From NCBI RefSeq assembly GCF_000803215.1, contig NZ_JSXC01000002.1, forward strand, positions 1 through 64,000: 64,000 nucleotides of DNA. Reading direction: 5' to 3'. The stretch is from Pectobacterium fontis. GTDB lineage: Bacteria > Pseudomonadota > Gammaproteobacteria > Enterobacterales > Enterobacteriaceae. A program made the translations under genes and the position numbers. Under the pieces are notes generated by a model. The model did not search any database. It was not told the origin of the DNA and was given only the letters and a program-made list of their open reading frames with translations. Shown here piece after piece: positions 10,325 to 20,235 of the stretch (its first letter is position 1; each line of letters begins with the position of its first letter).

Positions 10325-12712
10325 ATGAAATTCAGTGAACTCTGGTTACGCGAGTGGGTAAACCCGGCGGTTGATAGCGAAACGCTATCCGAACAAATCA
10401 CGATGGCTGGGCTGGAAGTCGATGGCATTGAGCCGGTTGCCGGCGCATTCCACGGTGTGGTTGTGGGTGAAGTCGTCGAATGTGCGCAACATCCGAACGC
10501 AGACAAGCTGCGTGTGACGAAAGTGAACGTGGGCGGTGAACGCCTGCTGGACATCGTTTGCGGTGCGCCGAACTGTCGTCAGGGGCTGAAAGTCGCTGTA
10601 GCGACGGTAGGCGCGGTGTTACCGGGTGATTTCAAAATCAAAGCCGCCAAACTGCGTGGCGAGCCGTCTGAAGGCATGCTGTGCTCATTTTCCGAATTGG
10701 GCATTTCCGACGATCATGATGGCATTATTGAACTGCCAGCCGATGCACCGATTGGCACAGATATTCGTGCGTATCTGAAGTTGGATGACAATGCGATTGA
10801 AATTAGCGTCACGCCGAACCGTGCGGATTGCTTAGGTATCATCGGTGTGGCACGGGATGTGGCCGTGTTGAATCAACTGGCGCTGAATGAACCTGCTATT
10901 GAGCCGGTCGCCGCGACAATTCAGGATACTTTCCCGATTCAGGTCGAGGCCCCACAGGCGTGCCCGCGCTATTTAGGCCGTGTGGTGAAAGGTGTCAACG
11001 TTAAGGCCGCCACGCCGTTGTGGCTGCGTGAAAAACTGCGTCGTTGCGGTATTCGCTCTATCGATCCCGTGGTTGATGTTACCAACTACGTTCTGCTGGA
11101 ACTCGGACAGCCGATGCACGCGTTCGATCTCGATCGTCTGAATGGCGGCATTATTGTGCGTATGGCGAAAGAGGGCGAAACGCTGACGCTGCTGGACGGT
11201 AACGAATCGAAACTGAGCGCAGATACGTTGGTGATTGCCGATCAGCAGAATGCATTGTCGATGGGCGGCATTTTTGGCGGTGAGCATTCTGGCGTCAATG
11301 AAGAAACGCAAAATGTGCTGCTGGAATGCGCCTATTTTAATCCGCTGTCGATTACTGGGCGCGCACGTCGTCACGGTTTGCACACGGATGCTTCCCACCG
11401 CTACGAACGTGGTGTCGATCCGGCTTTGCAACATAAAGCCATTGAGCGTGCGACTCGCTTGTTGATCGATATCTGTGGTGGTGAAGCGGGTCCGGTCGTT
11501 GATGTCACCAGTGAAGCTGATTTACCAACGCGTGCAACGATTACGTTACGCCGTGAGAAGTTGGATCGTCTGATTGGTCATGTGATTGCTGATGAGCAGG
11601 TGAGCGATATTCTGCAACGTTTAGGCTGTAACGTGACGAAGAACGATGCAGGCTGGCAGGCAACAGCACCGAGCTGGCGCTTCGACATGGAAATTGAAGA
11701 GGATTTGGTTGAAGAAGTCGCGCGGATTTACGGCTACAACAACATTCCGAATATTCCGACTCAGGCGCCGTTGATCATGACCTCGCATCGCGAAGCGTCG
11801 CTGTCATTGAAGCGCGTAAAAACATTATTGGTCGATCACGGCTATCAGGAAGCAATTACTTACAGTTTTGTTGACCCGAAAATTCAGGGGCTTATCCATC
11901 CTGATGAAGCGTCGCTGAGCCTGCCGAGTCCGATTTCCGCAGAGATGTCAGTAATGCGTTTATCGCTGTGGAGCGGTTTGCTGAGTGCGGCCGTGTATAA
12001 CCAAAACCGTCAACAAAGCCGCCTGCGCCTGTTTGAAAGTGGTCTGCGTTTTGTCCCAGACGCCAGTGCTGACCTGGGTATTCGTCAGGATCTGATGCTG
12101 GCGGGGGTGATTACCGGTTCGCGTTATGAAGAGCATTGGGATCTGGCGCGTCAGGCCGTTGACTTCTATGATTTAAAAGGCGATTTAGAAGCGGTTCTGG
12201 CACTGACGGGTAAGTTGTCAGAGATCGAATTCAAGGCCGAAAATAATCCGGCATTGCATCCGGGACAAAGTGCTGCTATTTATCTGGGCGGAGAACACAT
12301 TGGATTTATTGGTGTTATTCATCCAGAACTGGAGCGTAAGTTAGATCTTAACGGGCGCACCGTAGTATTCGAACTGTTGTGGGATAAGGTCGCAGACCGC
12401 GTATTGCCTGAGGCGAGCGAGGTTTCCCGCTTCCCGGCGAACCGTCGTGATATTGCCGTGGTGGTCGCTGAAAATGTCCCAGCGGGCGACATTTTGGCCG
12501 AGTGTAAGAAAGTTGGCGCAAATCAGTTAGTTGGCGTAAACTTGTTTGATGTGTACCGAGGGAAGGGTGTAGCCGAAGGTTATAAGAGTCTGGCTATCAG
12601 TCTGATCCTGCAAGATACCACGCGTACACTGGCAGAAGAGGAAATTGCCGCTACCGTTGCAGAATGCGTAGCAGCATTAAAACAGCGATTCCAAGCATCC
12701 TTGAGGGATTGA
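10325..12712 (+). CDS. pheT: Phenylalanyl-tRNA synthetase beta subunit
   Basis: PheT binds tRNA-Phe and edits mischarged Tyr-tRNA-Phe. The product is 795 residues, the E. coli length. Domains in order: an EMAP/OB-type tRNA-binding domain (about 39-148, with [12 protein letters not shown]), the B3/B4 editing domain, B5, a catalytic-like class II module that lacks synthetase motifs, and a C-terminal ferredoxin-fold anticodon-binding domain with [14 protein letters not shown]. It is followed by ihfA after four bases. Confidence 0.99.
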   Translation: MKFSELWLREWVNPAVDSETLSEQITMAGLEVDGIEPVAGAFHGVVVGEVVECAQHPNADKLRVTKVNVGGERLLDIVCGAPNCRQGLKVAVATVGAVLPGDFKIKAAKLRGEPSEGMLCSFSELGISDDHDGIIELPADAPIGTDIRAYLKLDDNAIEISVTPNRADCLGIIGVARDVAVLNQLALNEPAIEPVAATIQDTFPIQVEAPQACPRYLGRVVKGVNVKAATPLWLREKLRRCGIRSIDPVVDVTNYVLLELGQPMHAFDLDRLNGGIIVRMAKEGETLTLLDGNESKLSADTLVIADQQNALSMGGIFGGEHSGVNEETQNVLLECAYFNPLSITGRARRHGLHTDASHRYERGVDPALQHKAIERATRLLIDICGGEAGPVVDVTSEADLPTRATITLRREKLDRLIGHVIADEQVSDILQRLGCNVTKNDAGWQATAPSWRFDMEIEEDLVEEVARIYGYNNIPNIPTQAPLIMTSHREASLSLKRVKTLLVDHGYQEAITYSFVDPKIQGLIHPDEASLSLPSPISAEMSVMRLSLWSGLLSAAVYNQNRQQSRLRLFESGLRFVPDASADLGIRQDLMLAGVITGSRYEEHWDLARQAVDFYDLKGDLEAVLALTGKLSEIEFKAENNPALHPGQSAAIYLGGEHIGFIGVIHPELERKLDLNGRTVVFELLWDKVADRVLPEASEVSRFPANRRDIAVVVAENVPAGDILAECKKVGANQLVGVNLFDVYRGKGVAEGYKSLAISLILQDTTRTLAEEEIAATVAECVAALKQRFQASLRD

Positions 12713-12716
12713 ACCT

Positions 12717-13013
12717 ATGGCGCTTACTAAAGCTGAAATGTCAGAATACCTGTTTGAGAAGCTCGGGCTAAGCAAACGGGATGCCAAAGAGCTAGTCGAG
12801 CTGTTTTTTGAAGAAGTTCGTCGCGCTTTGGAAAATGGCGAGCAGGTCAAGTTATCAGGCTTTGGCAATTTTGATTTGCGAGACAAGAACCAACGTCCGG
12901 GACGTAACCCAAAAACTGGCGAAGATATTCCGATTACGGCGCGCCGCGTGGTCACGTTCCGTCCGGGGCAAAAGCTAAAAAGTAGGGTAGAGAACGCCTC
13001 TCCCAAAGAGTAA
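12717..13013 (+). CDS. ihfA: Integration host factor alpha subunit
   Basis: IhfA pairs with IhfB to bend DNA at specific sites in recombination, replication and transcription. The 98-residue product has the HU/IHF fold with the DNA-binding arm in [20 protein letters not shown]. It starts four bases after pheT, with TTGAGGGA as ribosome site, so it is part of the pheST operon as in E. coli. The btuCED genes that follow ihfA in E. coli are absent here. Confidence 0.99.
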   Translation: MALTKAEMSEYLFEKLGLSKRDAKELVELFFEEVRRALENGEQVKLSGFGNFDLRDKNQRPGRNPKTGEDIPITARRVVTFRPGQKLKSRVENASPKE

Positions 13014-13024
13014 TTGTGTCACCC

Positions 13025-13049
13025 AAAAAGGCCGCTTACGCGGCCTTTT
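13025..13049 (+). terminator. ihfA terminator
   Basis: AAAAGGCCGC / GCGGCCTTTT with a four-base TTAC loop, 11 bases after the ihfA stop. It also reads as a terminator on the minus strand for ygbA. Confidence 0.88.
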
Positions 13050-13066
13050 CCTATTTGATTCGCCCT

Positions 13067-13501
13067 TCATTTTATTTGCTTCAACGTTGGTTCGGTATCT
13101 GTTGATGCAGTATGCTGCGCGGCTAAGCGAATGACCCGTCCATTTGGTGCTTTCGGTGGTGTCTCTTTTTTCGGATAATCAGGCACTGGCCGATGATCGT
13201 CGATCAAATGGCGAATCGCCAGAATCGGATGACGTAATAGCATTCGCGGCCCTGACCAGCGCATAATTGCTTTTATCGCTTCGCGTCTGGCGGGTTGATA
13301 GCAGTGGATAGGGCAATGCTTACACGCGGGTTTATCTTCACCGAACTGGCAGCGTTCCAGACGCTTGATGGCGTAATTGAATAAGTCTTTATACTGCGCG
13401 TTATCGTCGGTTTCAGGGTGGTGTTTTTCATACAATTCGATCATCAACCCAACGGTACGGATCTCCCGCTGTCGGTATTTTCCCAGGGGTTTTCTCGCCA
13501 T
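13067..13501 (-). CDS. ygbA: YgbA-family nitrosative-stress protein
   Basis: The 144-residue product belongs to the family named nitrous oxide-stimulated promoter proteins (YgbA in E. coli), cytoplasmic proteins induced by nitric oxide. A conserved cysteine cluster CKHCPIHCYQPARREAIKAIM follows an N-terminal basic segment MARKPLGKYRQREIRTV; four cysteines in close spacing suggest a metal or nitric oxide sensitive site, which is inference. The C-terminal 25 residues are low in conservation. The NsrR-type operator just upstream supports induction by nitric oxide. It stands alone, convergent with ihfA. Confidence 0.85.
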   Translation of the reverse strand: MARKPLGKYRQREIRTVGLMIELYEKHHPETDDNAQYKDLFNYAIKRLERCQFGEDKPACKHCPIHCYQPARREAIKAIMRWSGPRMLLRHPILAIRHLIDDHRPVPDYPKKETPPKAPNGRVIRLAAQHTASTDTEPTLKQIK

Positions 13502-13521
13502 GTGCGTTATGTCCTGATGAA

Positions 13522-13551
13522 ATTATAATAGATGTATTTTAAATGCAATTT
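13522..13551 (-). promoter_or_regulatory. NsrR operator and -10 box of ygbA
   Basis: On the plus strand TAGATGTATTT (13529-13539), one base, then AAATGCAATTT (13541-13551) form an 11-1-11 inverted repeat close to the NsrR half-site AAGATGCATTT. A minus-strand TATAAT lies directly next to it at 13527-13522, so a bound repressor would cover the region between -35 and -10. Confidence 0.7.
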
Positions 13552-13600
13552 ATTGCGAGGGAAACCTCTGAAGTCACATCTATGTGGGAAAGCCGAGAGA

Positions 13601-13623
13601 AAAAGGCGAGGAAAATCCTCGCC
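13601..13623 (-). terminator. Terminator of the ABC exporter gene
   Basis: GGCGAGGA / TCCTCGCC hairpin with a three-base loop, followed on the minus strand by TTTTT, just beyond the exporter stop at 13638. Confidence 0.85.
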
Positions 13624-13637
13624 GGAGGAAGAGGTAA

Positions 13638-15356
13638 TCAGGCCTGGCCGAACTGTGCCTGATGTAATCTGGCATAGATGCCGCTGTGTTCCAGCAATGT
13701 TTGATGGCTACCTTGTTCAATGATGCTGCCGTTATCCACCACCACAATACGTCCCGCGTTCTGTATGGTTGCCAGCCGGTGGGCGATGATCAACGTGGTA
13801 CGTCCTGCGGAAAGCTCGCTGAGCGACTGTTGTATCGCCTGCTCCGTCGCGGTATCCAGTGCAGATGTTGCTTCGTCCAGAATCAGGATCGGCGGGTTTT
13901 TTAGGAAAATTCGCGCAATCGATAAACGCTGCTTTTGTCCACCAGACAATTTAACGCCGCGTTCGCCAACCACGGTAGCCAACCCGTCGGGTAAATTCTC
14001 GATCAGTTCATCTAATTGAGCACGTCGTGCGGCTTCCATAATGTCATCATCGCTGGCATCCAGCTTGCCGTAGGCGATATTTTCCCTAATGGTGCCGCCG
14101 AACAGGAAAACATCCTGCTGTACGATACCAATTTGGCTACGTAGCGACGCCTGTGTCATCTGGCGGATATCCATACCGTCAATGGTGATGGTTCCGCTGC
14201 TTAAATCGTAGAAACGGGGAAGCAGGGAGCAAAGGGTGGTTTTACCCGCACCGGATGGACCAACAAATGCCACCGTTTCCCCTGCGCGAATCGACAGGTC
14301 GATGTTGCGCAGGATTGGGCGATCGGCGGTATAGCCAAAGCTCGCCTGATTAAACCTGATATCGCCTGTCAGCGATCCCACATCGTGGGCATCGTGGGCA
14401 TCGGCAATGTCGGGAACGGTATCAAGCAGTTGAGTAAAACGCTTGAATCCCGCGATCCCTTTGGGATAACTCTCCAGCACGGAGGTAATTTTTGCGACCG
14501 GGCGAAAGAAGACTTCAATCAGCAGTAGAAAGCCGATGAAACCGCCGTAGCTGAGTTCACCTTGAATGACATACCAAATACCCGCCAGCATGACAATAAG
14601 CTGTATCAGACGCGTGCTGAGGTAGCTGAGCGTCATACTGGCGGTCATGATGCGATAGGCCTGCAATTTGGTACGACGGTAGTTTTCGTTATCGTTAGAG
14701 AACAGTTTCTTCTCATGTTCTTCATTGGCAAACGCTTTAACGACCCGGATCCCACCCACACTCTCTTCAATACGGGCGTTGAAGTTACCCACCTGGCCAA
14801 AAAGCTGACGCCAGGTTTCCGTCATGCGTGCGCCGTAACGGCTGACGAGATACGTCATGAAAGGCACGATAATAATCGTTAGCAGCGCCAGATTCAGGTG
14901 AACCGTTGCCATCAGGATGAATGCACCGATAAACGTCATAATTGCGAGGAAGAGGTCTTCCGGGCCGTGATGGGCGATTTCTCCGACTTCTTCCAGATCT
15001 TTGGTGACGTGGGTGATGATATGCCCGGTCTTCATATTGTCGTAGTAACGGAACGGCAAATTTTGCAGATGCTCAAATGCCTGACGCCGCATGTCGGTTT
15101 CAATGCCTACGCCCAGCGCATGTCCCCAATAATTGACGATGGCCATCAGTGCGGTATTCAGCAAATACACCGCTAAGAGTGCCACCGATGCTAACAAGAT
15201 CAGCGACCAGTCTTGAGCCGGTAGCAGTTTATCGATGAACGCTTTAATCGCCATCGGAAAGCCCAATTCAAGCAGCCCGGCGAGAATGGCACAGCCGAAA
15301 TCGAGTACGAATAATCCTTTATAAGGGGAGTAGTACGAAAAGAAACGCCTTAACAT
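13638..15356 (-). CDS. ABC exporter, fused membrane and ATPase domains
   Basis: A 572-residue half-transporter of the MsbA/multidrug type. The N-terminal membrane domain (about residues 15-300) has six segments, including ELGFPMAIKAFIDKLLP and the ESVGGIRVVKAFANEEHE coupling region. The C-terminal ATPase carries Walker A GPSGAGKTT, the signature LSGGQKQR, Walker B ILILDEATSAL and the switch His in IIAHRLATI. It would act as a homodimer exporting a lipid or hydrophobic compound; the substrate cannot be read from the sequence. It is a single gene with its own terminator. Confidence 0.9.
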   Translation of the reverse strand: MLRRFFSYYSPYKGLFVLDFGCAILAGLLELGFPMAIKAFIDKLLPAQDWSLILLASVALLAVYLLNTALMAIVNYWGHALGVGIETDMRRQAFEHLQNLPFRYYDNMKTGHIITHVTKDLEEVGEIAHHGPEDLFLAIMTFIGAFILMATVHLNLALLTIIIVPFMTYLVSRYGARMTETWRQLFGQVGNFNARIEESVGGIRVVKAFANEEHEKKLFSNDNENYRRTKLQAYRIMTASMTLSYLSTRLIQLIVMLAGIWYVIQGELSYGGFIGFLLLIEVFFRPVAKITSVLESYPKGIAGFKRFTQLLDTVPDIADAHDAHDVGSLTGDIRFNQASFGYTADRPILRNIDLSIRAGETVAFVGPSGAGKTTLCSLLPRFYDLSSGTITIDGMDIRQMTQASLRSQIGIVQQDVFLFGGTIRENIAYGKLDASDDDIMEAARRAQLDELIENLPDGLATVVGERGVKLSGGQKQRLSIARIFLKNPPILILDEATSALDTATEQAIQQSLSELSAGRTTLIIAHRLATIQNAGRIVVVDNGSIIEQGSHQTLLEHSGIYARLHQAQFGQA

Positions 15357-15489
15357 GTGTGACTATTTTTTAGGTAACGGGATGTGAGGATGACTATAAC
15401 AGGTTAGCGCGAAAAATGTGACCGTATGCAGACTAGGGTTATTGCCGTTGGTCGGGACGCCCAGAGGAACACCATCGCGGCGCAGCCGA

Positions 15490-16377
15490 TCAGCGCTTGG
15501 GGGCGCGTGTCGCATACCAGCAAATTAGTGAACCTGCCGTGACCATTACGACACCCTGCCAGAATGAAATAGCAGGCGTGACATTGAGCCAGAGCGCAGC
15601 CAGCAAGGTGGATAGCACGGGGGTAAAATAAGAGGCGGTTGCCAACAACGTCAGATTGCCATGCTGAATACCGGCATTCCAGGCTGAATAGGCCAGTGCG
15701 GTTGAGGCACCCATAAAGATCAACTCCAGCGAACTCGGTAACGTTAACGACATTGCTTCTTCCGCACTGAAAGAATATTGAACCCATAGCACGAGCGAAA
15801 CGATGAAAAAGAACAGTGATACGCCGCTTTTTCCCTGCCCGTAACGCTTAGTGATATTACAATATAGCGCCCAGGTTAAGGCGGCAGAAAATGCCAGACT
15901 GTAGGCGAGCGGGTTGGCAAGAATGTTGTGCCACAAGAGCGCTGGCGTCCAGTCGCTTTCTCCATTCATCATCCATACGATGCCGCCGAGTGCGAGCGAG
16001 AGGCCTGGCCAGAGTAAAAAACGGCTTTGCTGTTGGTTGATAAACAGAGAGAAGAGTATGGTCAAGCTCGGCCACAAATAGTTAATCATCCCTATTTCCA
16101 TTGCCTGCATGCGGCTATCCGCTAACCCGATGGACAGCGACAGAAATATTTCATAGCAAACGAACAGTATTCCGCCCGCGAACAAATAGATTCTGGGCAG
16201 CGTATTAATGCGTGGGAGGCCATAAAACACCAGCAGACAGAGTGTGCTGGTGGAGTAAATCATCGCCGCGCCGCCGATGGGGCCGAGCGTTTCGGTCAGG
16301 CTGCGGATAAGCCCAACGGATGTACTCCATAGAATGATTGCCAACAAGCCTGTGAGCGTGGCGCGCTGTGGCGTCAT
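15490..16377 (-). CDS. yddG: YddG-like aromatic amino acid exporter (DMT family)
   Basis: YddG exports aromatic amino acids and related compounds across the inner membrane. The product has about 295 residues and ten membrane segments. Matches to E. coli YddG include ATLTGLLAIILWSTSVGLIR, the segment MINYLWPSLTILF, and ASYFTPVLSTLLAALWL. I prefer the ATG at 16377, which has GGGGA six bases upstream; an ATG at 16392 in the same frame overlaps a dispersed repeat. It is read away from nadE, separated by a terminator, and stands alone. Confidence 0.87.
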   Translation of the reverse strand: MTPQRATLTGLLAIILWSTSVGLIRSLTETLGPIGGAAMIYSTSTLCLLVFYGLPRINTLPRIYLFAGGILFVCYEIFLSLSIGLADSRMQAMEIGMINYLWPSLTILFSLFINQQQSRFLLWPGLSLALGGIVWMMNGESDWTPALLWHNILANPLAYSLAFSAALTWALYCNITKRYGQGKSGVSLFFFIVSLVLWVQYSFSAEEAMSLTLPSSLELIFMGASTALAYSAWNAGIQHGNLTLLATASYFTPVLSTLLAALWLNVTPAISFWQGVVMVTAGSLICWYATRAPKR

Positions 16378-16384
16378 GGTTTTC

Positions 16385-16404
16385 CCCGTCATACTTCAAG
16401 TTGT
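16385..16404. repeat. Dispersed 20-bp motif, copy 1
   Basis: CCCGTCATACTTCAAGTTGT also occurs, with one change, at 52478-52497. Similar short motifs are scattered between genes in Pectobacterium, Serratia and Yersinia genomes as I recall them. Confidence 0.55.
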
Positions 16405-16460
16405 CTGTGCGTGGATGTATGGGAATCGATGAAGAGTATGCAGAAGGTGTGAATAGCAAA

Positions 16461-16484
16461 CCGGACGCCGTTCTCTGCGTCCGG
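16461..16484 (-). terminator. nadE terminator
   Basis: CCGGACGC / GCGTCCGG stem with an eight-base loop, followed on the minus strand by TTTG, 20 bases past the nadE stop. Confidence 0.6.
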
Positions 16485-16503
16485 TGATATTCATAGCAAG
16501 GGT

Positions 16504-17328
16504 TTACTGCCAGAAGTCATCAAAAACGGTAATCGGCGGGCGACGCTTGTGCTCGGTTTTGCGATACCAGTTTTCGATAATGGCTGCATCTTGCGCATCG
16601 ATCTGCTTGCCTTCCAGATAGTCGTCGATCTTCTCATAGGTGACGCCGAGCGCCACTTCATCGGGCAGGGACGGACGGTTCTCTTCCAGATCGGCGGTTG
16701 GGGCTTTGGTATAAAGGTGAGAAGGGCAGCCAAGTTCACGCAGCAACGCTTTTCCCTGACGCTTGTTCAGGCGGAAAATGGGGTTGATATCAGTGCCGCC
16801 GTCACCGTATTTAGTGAAAAAGCCGGTTACTGCTTCTGCCGCATGATCGGTGCCAACAACGAGGCCAGCATTCATGCCAGCAATGCTGTACTGTGCTTTC
16901 ATCCGTTCTCTGGCTTTTTCGTTGCCTTTTACAAAGTCGGAAAGCACTACGCCAATGGCGCGTAAGGTGGCTTCACTGGCCTCGATAGCGGGTTTGATGT
17001 TTACGGTTAATACACGATCGGGTTGGATAAAGGCGAGAGCGTCCTGACAGTCAGCTTCATCCGCCTGCACGCCGTACGGCAGTCGAACGGCGATGAACTG
17101 ATAACGAGAATTTCCCGTGTCGTTACGCAACTCCGTGATAGCCGTCTGACACAGTTTACCAGTCAACGTAGAATCCTGACCGCCGCTGACACCCAAAACC
17201 AACGAGGTAACGAACGGGTGAGCATTCAGATAATTCTTCAAAAAATCAACGCTAATACGGATTTCCTGTGCTGGATCGATGTTACTTTTCACTCCCAGCG
17301 CAGTGATAATGTCGTTTTGTAATGACAT
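16504..17328 (-). CDS. nadE: Ammonia-dependent NAD+ synthetase
   Basis: NadE makes NAD+ from nicotinic acid adenine dinucleotide, ATP and ammonia, the last step of NAD synthesis. The product is 274 residues, close to the E. coli length. The ATP pyrophosphatase P-loop SGGQDST lies near residues 48-54, and [20 protein letters not shown] and the C-terminal KTEHKRRPP segment are typical. It has no glutaminase domain, so it uses free ammonia. It is divergent from osmE, as in E. coli. Confidence 0.97.
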   Translation of the reverse strand: MSLQNDIITALGVKSNIDPAQEIRISVDFLKNYLNAHPFVTSLVLGVSGGQDSTLTGKLCQTAITELRNDTGNSRYQFIAVRLPYGVQADEADCQDALAFIQPDRVLTVNIKPAIEASEATLRAIGVVLSDFVKGNEKARERMKAQYSIAGMNAGLVVGTDHAAEAVTGFFTKYGDGGTDINPIFRLNKRQGKALLRELGCPSHLYTKAPTADLEENRPSLPDEVALGVTYEKIDDYLEGKQIDAQDAAIIENWYRKTEHKRRPPITVFDDFWQ

Positions 17329-17552
17329 GCCATCCCCCTCCTGAACTTATTGATACTGCAAAAGAATTATTACGATTGCCTGAGTGTAAAACGAATCGGC
17401 GTGAAGAAAAAGAACAAGCTGTCAGGTAGTCATTTTCCCTATAGATACTCGTTTTTGACTATCGTCCAAGATGTTACATCTTCACAGTATGATTTGAAAA
17501 AGTGGTCGTCCCCGACTAGCCTTAGAATGACCCATAATCACGAGGTGATGAA

Positions 17553-17885
17553 ATGAAGAATAACAGATTACTGGTATGCATTGCGGCGGCAGGTGCTGTC
17601 ATGTTGGCGGGATGTTCGGCTTATAATAAGGCGGAAAGCTATGTTAATGAGCCGGTAGTGAAAGATGTGAAAGTGGGAATGACAAAGCAGCAGGTTCAGC
17701 AGGTTGCGGGGAGTGGTGGCACGGAGAAACGTCTGGTCAATGCGAAGGGAACCTGTAGCGATTATCTGCTGAAAAACCGCGATGGCACAGCACAGAACTA
17801 CTTTGTCAGCTACAACGACACGGGGCATGTTCTCAATAAAGGTTTCCAGAGCTGCCAGGCTTACGACACCAATCCACAGCGCTAA
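17553..17885 (+). CDS. osmE: Osmotically inducible lipoprotein OsmE
   Basis: OsmE is an osmotically induced lipoprotein with a SmpA/OmlA-type fold. The product has 110 residues with a signal peptide and lipobox LAGC (Cys about residue 21), then KVGMTKQQVQQVAGSGG, the fold's hallmark. Its neighbour nadE is divergent, as in E. coli. Upstream, TTGAAA (17494-17499) and TAGCCT (17517-17522), 17 bases apart, form a possible promoter with a stationary-phase-like -10; this is a weak inference. Confidence 0.92.
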   Translation: MKNNRLLVCIAAAGAVMLAGCSAYNKAESYVNEPVVKDVKVGMTKQQVQQVAGSGGTEKRLVNAKGTCSDYLLKNRDGTAQNYFVSYNDTGHVLNKGFQSCQAYDTNPQR

Positions 17886-17925
17886 GTAGTCTGGCTACAC
17901 GAAATCTTTCTTATCCGAGATATAA

Positions 17926-17957
17926 AAAACGCCGACGGCATCAACCGTCGGCGTTTT
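17926..17957. terminator. Bidirectional terminator between osmE and tcyP
   Basis: AAAACGCCGACGG and CCGTCGGCGTTTT form a perfect 13-bp stem with a six-base loop and A/T tails on both sides, serving the convergent osmE and tcyP genes. Confidence 0.93.
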
Positions 17958-17979
17958 CTTTTGGTGCTGTCAGTGCCGC

Positions 17980-19374
17980 TTAGCGCTGTGTCAACTCGGC
18001 GTCATCTTGCGCGTTGAAAACCGTTTTATTCGTCTGTTTCATTAACTGGCTGGTGACTGTCCCGGCGGTCATTGAGCCGCTAACGTTAAGCGCGGTACGC
18101 CCCATATCGATAAGCGGTTCAATGGAAATCAGCAGAGCGACGAGTGTCACTGGCAGTCCCATTGCGGGCAGAACAATTAACGCCGCAAAAGTTGCGCCGC
18201 CACCCACTCCCGCCACACCGGCAGAACTGATAGTAACGATACCCACCAGCGTCGCGATCCAAACGGGATCCAACGGATTGATTCCTACCGTTGGCGCCAC
18301 CATCACGGCCAGCATGGCCGGATAAAGCCCTGCGCAGCCATTCTGACCGATTGTTGTACCGAAAGAAGCCGCAAAGCTGGCGATAGATTGCGGTACGCCA
18401 ATGCGGCGCGTTTGCGCCTCAATACTGAGTGGGATCGTGGCGGCGCTGGAGCGGCTGGTAAAGGCGAAGGTCAGTACCGGCCAGACTTTGCGATAAAAAC
18501 GTGCCGGATTAATGCCAGTAAAAGACAGAATCAGCGCATGAACGCCGAACATCATCGCCAGCCCCAGATAAGAAGCGATAACGAAGCTGCCCAGCTTGAG
18601 GATGTCTTGCAGGTTAGAACTGGCGACCATTTTGGTCATTAACGCCATGACGCCGTAAGGGGTCAATTTCATCACCAGACGAACGAGCTTCATCACCCAG
18701 GATTGCAGGGTGTCAATGGCGGTTAAAACACGTTCGCCTTTCACCGCGTCATCCTTCAGTAGCTGTAGCGCGGCAATACCAAGGAATGTGGCGAAGACGA
18801 CAACGCTGATAATAGACGTTGGGTTAGCCCCCGTCAGTTCAGCAAACGGATTTTTAGGAATGAATGACAGGATAAGCTGGGGAACGTTAAGGTCAGCGAC
18901 TTTACCTGCATAGTTGTTTTCAATCGCCGTTAATCGCGCCGTTTCCTGCGCGCCTTGCACCAGTCCGGTAGCCGTCAGGCCAAACAGGTTAGTCACAAAG
19001 ACGCCGACCAGCGCAGAAATCAGCGTGGTGATCAGCAGGGTCGAAAGCGTCAAGAGGCTGATTTTCCCCAATGAAGAGGCATTGTGCAGTTTGGCAACGG
19101 AATTAAGGATGGAGATAAATACCAGCGGCATAACGATCATCTGTAACAGTTGCACATAACCATTACCTACGATGTTAAACCATGCGATGGACTGCTTAAT
19201 CACTGGGTTATCATCACCATAAATGAGATGTAGCGTCAGGCCAAATAACACCCCGACAAGCAAACCCAGCAAGACTTTTTTTGCCAGACTCCAGGATGGA
19301 TTACGGCTGGCGTAACCTAATCCGAGTAATAATGCGACAAATAACAAAATATTTATGAGTAGCGGAAAATTCAT
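17980..19374 (-). CDS. tcyP: L-cystine/sodium symporter TcyP
   Basis: TcyP (YdjN) imports L-cystine in the dicarboxylate/amino acid:cation symporter family. The product is 464 residues, as in E. coli, with eight or more membrane segments and the family signature region [22 protein letters not shown] followed by [16 protein letters not shown]. An N-terminal helix pair precedes the core. It is a single transcription unit, next to ydjM as in E. coli, and probably under CysB control, though no site was identified. Confidence 0.93.
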   Translation of the reverse strand: MNFPLLINILLFVALLLGLGYASRNPSWSLAKKVLLGLLVGVLFGLTLHLIYGDDNPVIKQSIAWFNIVGNGYVQLLQMIVMPLVFISILNSVAKLHNASSLGKISLLTLSTLLITTLISALVGVFVTNLFGLTATGLVQGAQETARLTAIENNYAGKVADLNVPQLILSFIPKNPFAELTGANPTSIISVVVFATFLGIAALQLLKDDAVKGERVLTAIDTLQSWVMKLVRLVMKLTPYGVMALMTKMVASSNLQDILKLGSFVIASYLGLAMMFGVHALILSFTGINPARFYRKVWPVLTFAFTSRSSAATIPLSIEAQTRRIGVPQSIASFAASFGTTIGQNGCAGLYPAMLAVMVAPTVGINPLDPVWIATLVGIVTISSAGVAGVGGGATFAALIVLPAMGLPVTLVALLISIEPLIDMGRTALNVSGSMTAGTVTSQLMKQTNKTVFNAQDDAELTQR

Positions 19375-19519
19375 TCAGCCTTACTCCCTATGAGTGAATC
19401 GCTTGTGCCACCTTGTCCACGGATATGTAATAACGAACTACGTTGTTTGGGACAGTCTGATTTTTCGCGATAAAAAATAACAAAGACGCACAGGATAACA
19501 GTTCTTTGATCATTGTGTT

Positions 19520-19554
19520 ACACCGATATGATGACATGACACCGAGGTCGGTGT
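19520..19554. repeat. ACACCGA triple repeat before tcyP
   Basis: ACACCGA occurs at 19520-19526 and 19539-19545, and inverted as TCGGTGT at 19548-19554. The last two form a perfect hairpin around GG. It lies about 150 bases upstream of tcyP and 14 bases past the ydjM stop, so it could be a regulator site or part of a terminator. Confidence 0.4.
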
Positions 19555-19567
19555 AGCCAATAACATT

Positions 19568-20143
19568 CTATTTCACGTATTGGAAGAGGTAGGTCTGTGC
19601 TGAGTGCAAGAAGCGAAATGATTGTTCGTAGGTGCAGCAATCCAGATTTCTTTGCGGTTGATACAGAGAAAAACCGATACAGGTAAGGCACAGGAAACGT
19701 TCCAGTTGATTACCTTTTTGGCTGTTTAAGAGCGGTAAACGGAAACGCCAGCGACAGGGCCACAGTAAGGGGACGCCGGAAGGGGTCAGCATATCAGCGA
19801 GAATGTGGCTCAAATACCCGACGATCATCGCATGATAGACATCGGTTGGAATCGGCCAGTCTGGCGGCAGGCGCGTCTGAATAAAGAAAATACCGGCAGC
19901 GATGGCAAGGAGGCTATGCGTAAACCCCCGGTGACCAAAAAGACGCGCAATAGGCGCGGAAAGCCATTTCAGGCGCTGCCCGAGGACGGATTTGGGGTGA
20001 TCGATATCAGGCAGCAACGCGGTAAGGAGCGCACCGGGAATAATGTGCCACCAGTCTCCGGTAGCCAGCGCGGGCGATAGCTCAACTTTTTTAGCCAGAA
20101 TCGCGCAGGCAACAGAAAACAGTAGGTGTCCTTCCGCAGTCAT
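19568..20143 (-). CDS. ydjM: YdjM-like inner-membrane metal-dependent hydrolase
   Basis: The product (191 residues) resembles YdjM, an SOS-regulated inner-membrane protein of the YbcI/YdjM hydrolase family. Conserved segments are MTAEGHLLFSVACAI, LLPDIDHPKSVLGQRLKW, GHRGFTHSLLA and YLSHILADMLTPSGVPLLWP; the spaced His and Asp residues are likely metal ligands. Several hydrophobic stretches fit membrane location. The ATG at 20143 gives the E. coli-like start; a TTG at 20155 is also in frame. The C-terminal 40 residues differ from E. coli. A LexA box sits 18 bases upstream. Confidence 0.88.
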   Translation of the reverse strand: MTAEGHLLFSVACAILAKKVELSPALATGDWWHIIPGALLTALLPDIDHPKSVLGQRLKWLSAPIARLFGHRGFTHSLLAIAAGIFFIQTRLPPDWPIPTDVYHAMIVGYLSHILADMLTPSGVPLLWPCRWRFRLPLLNSQKGNQLERFLCLTCIGFSLYQPQRNLDCCTYEQSFRFLHSAQTYLFQYVK

Positions 20144-20160
20144 GAAACTTCTCAAATTAA

Positions 20161-20182
20161 AACTGTTATTTTATACAGTATA
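20161..20182 (-). promoter_or_regulatory. LexA box over the ydjM promoter
   Basis: CTGTTATTTTATACAG (20163-20178) is a full LexA palindrome, CTGT-N8-ACAG, with flanking AA and TA. A minus-strand TATACT at 20182-20177 overlaps it as a -10 box. SOS control of ydjM is known in E. coli. Confidence 0.88.
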
Positions 20183-20235
20183 AAAGATTATCTCTGCCTG
20201 CGGAAGCGGTGACAGCGTAACGATTTATTTCGGTT

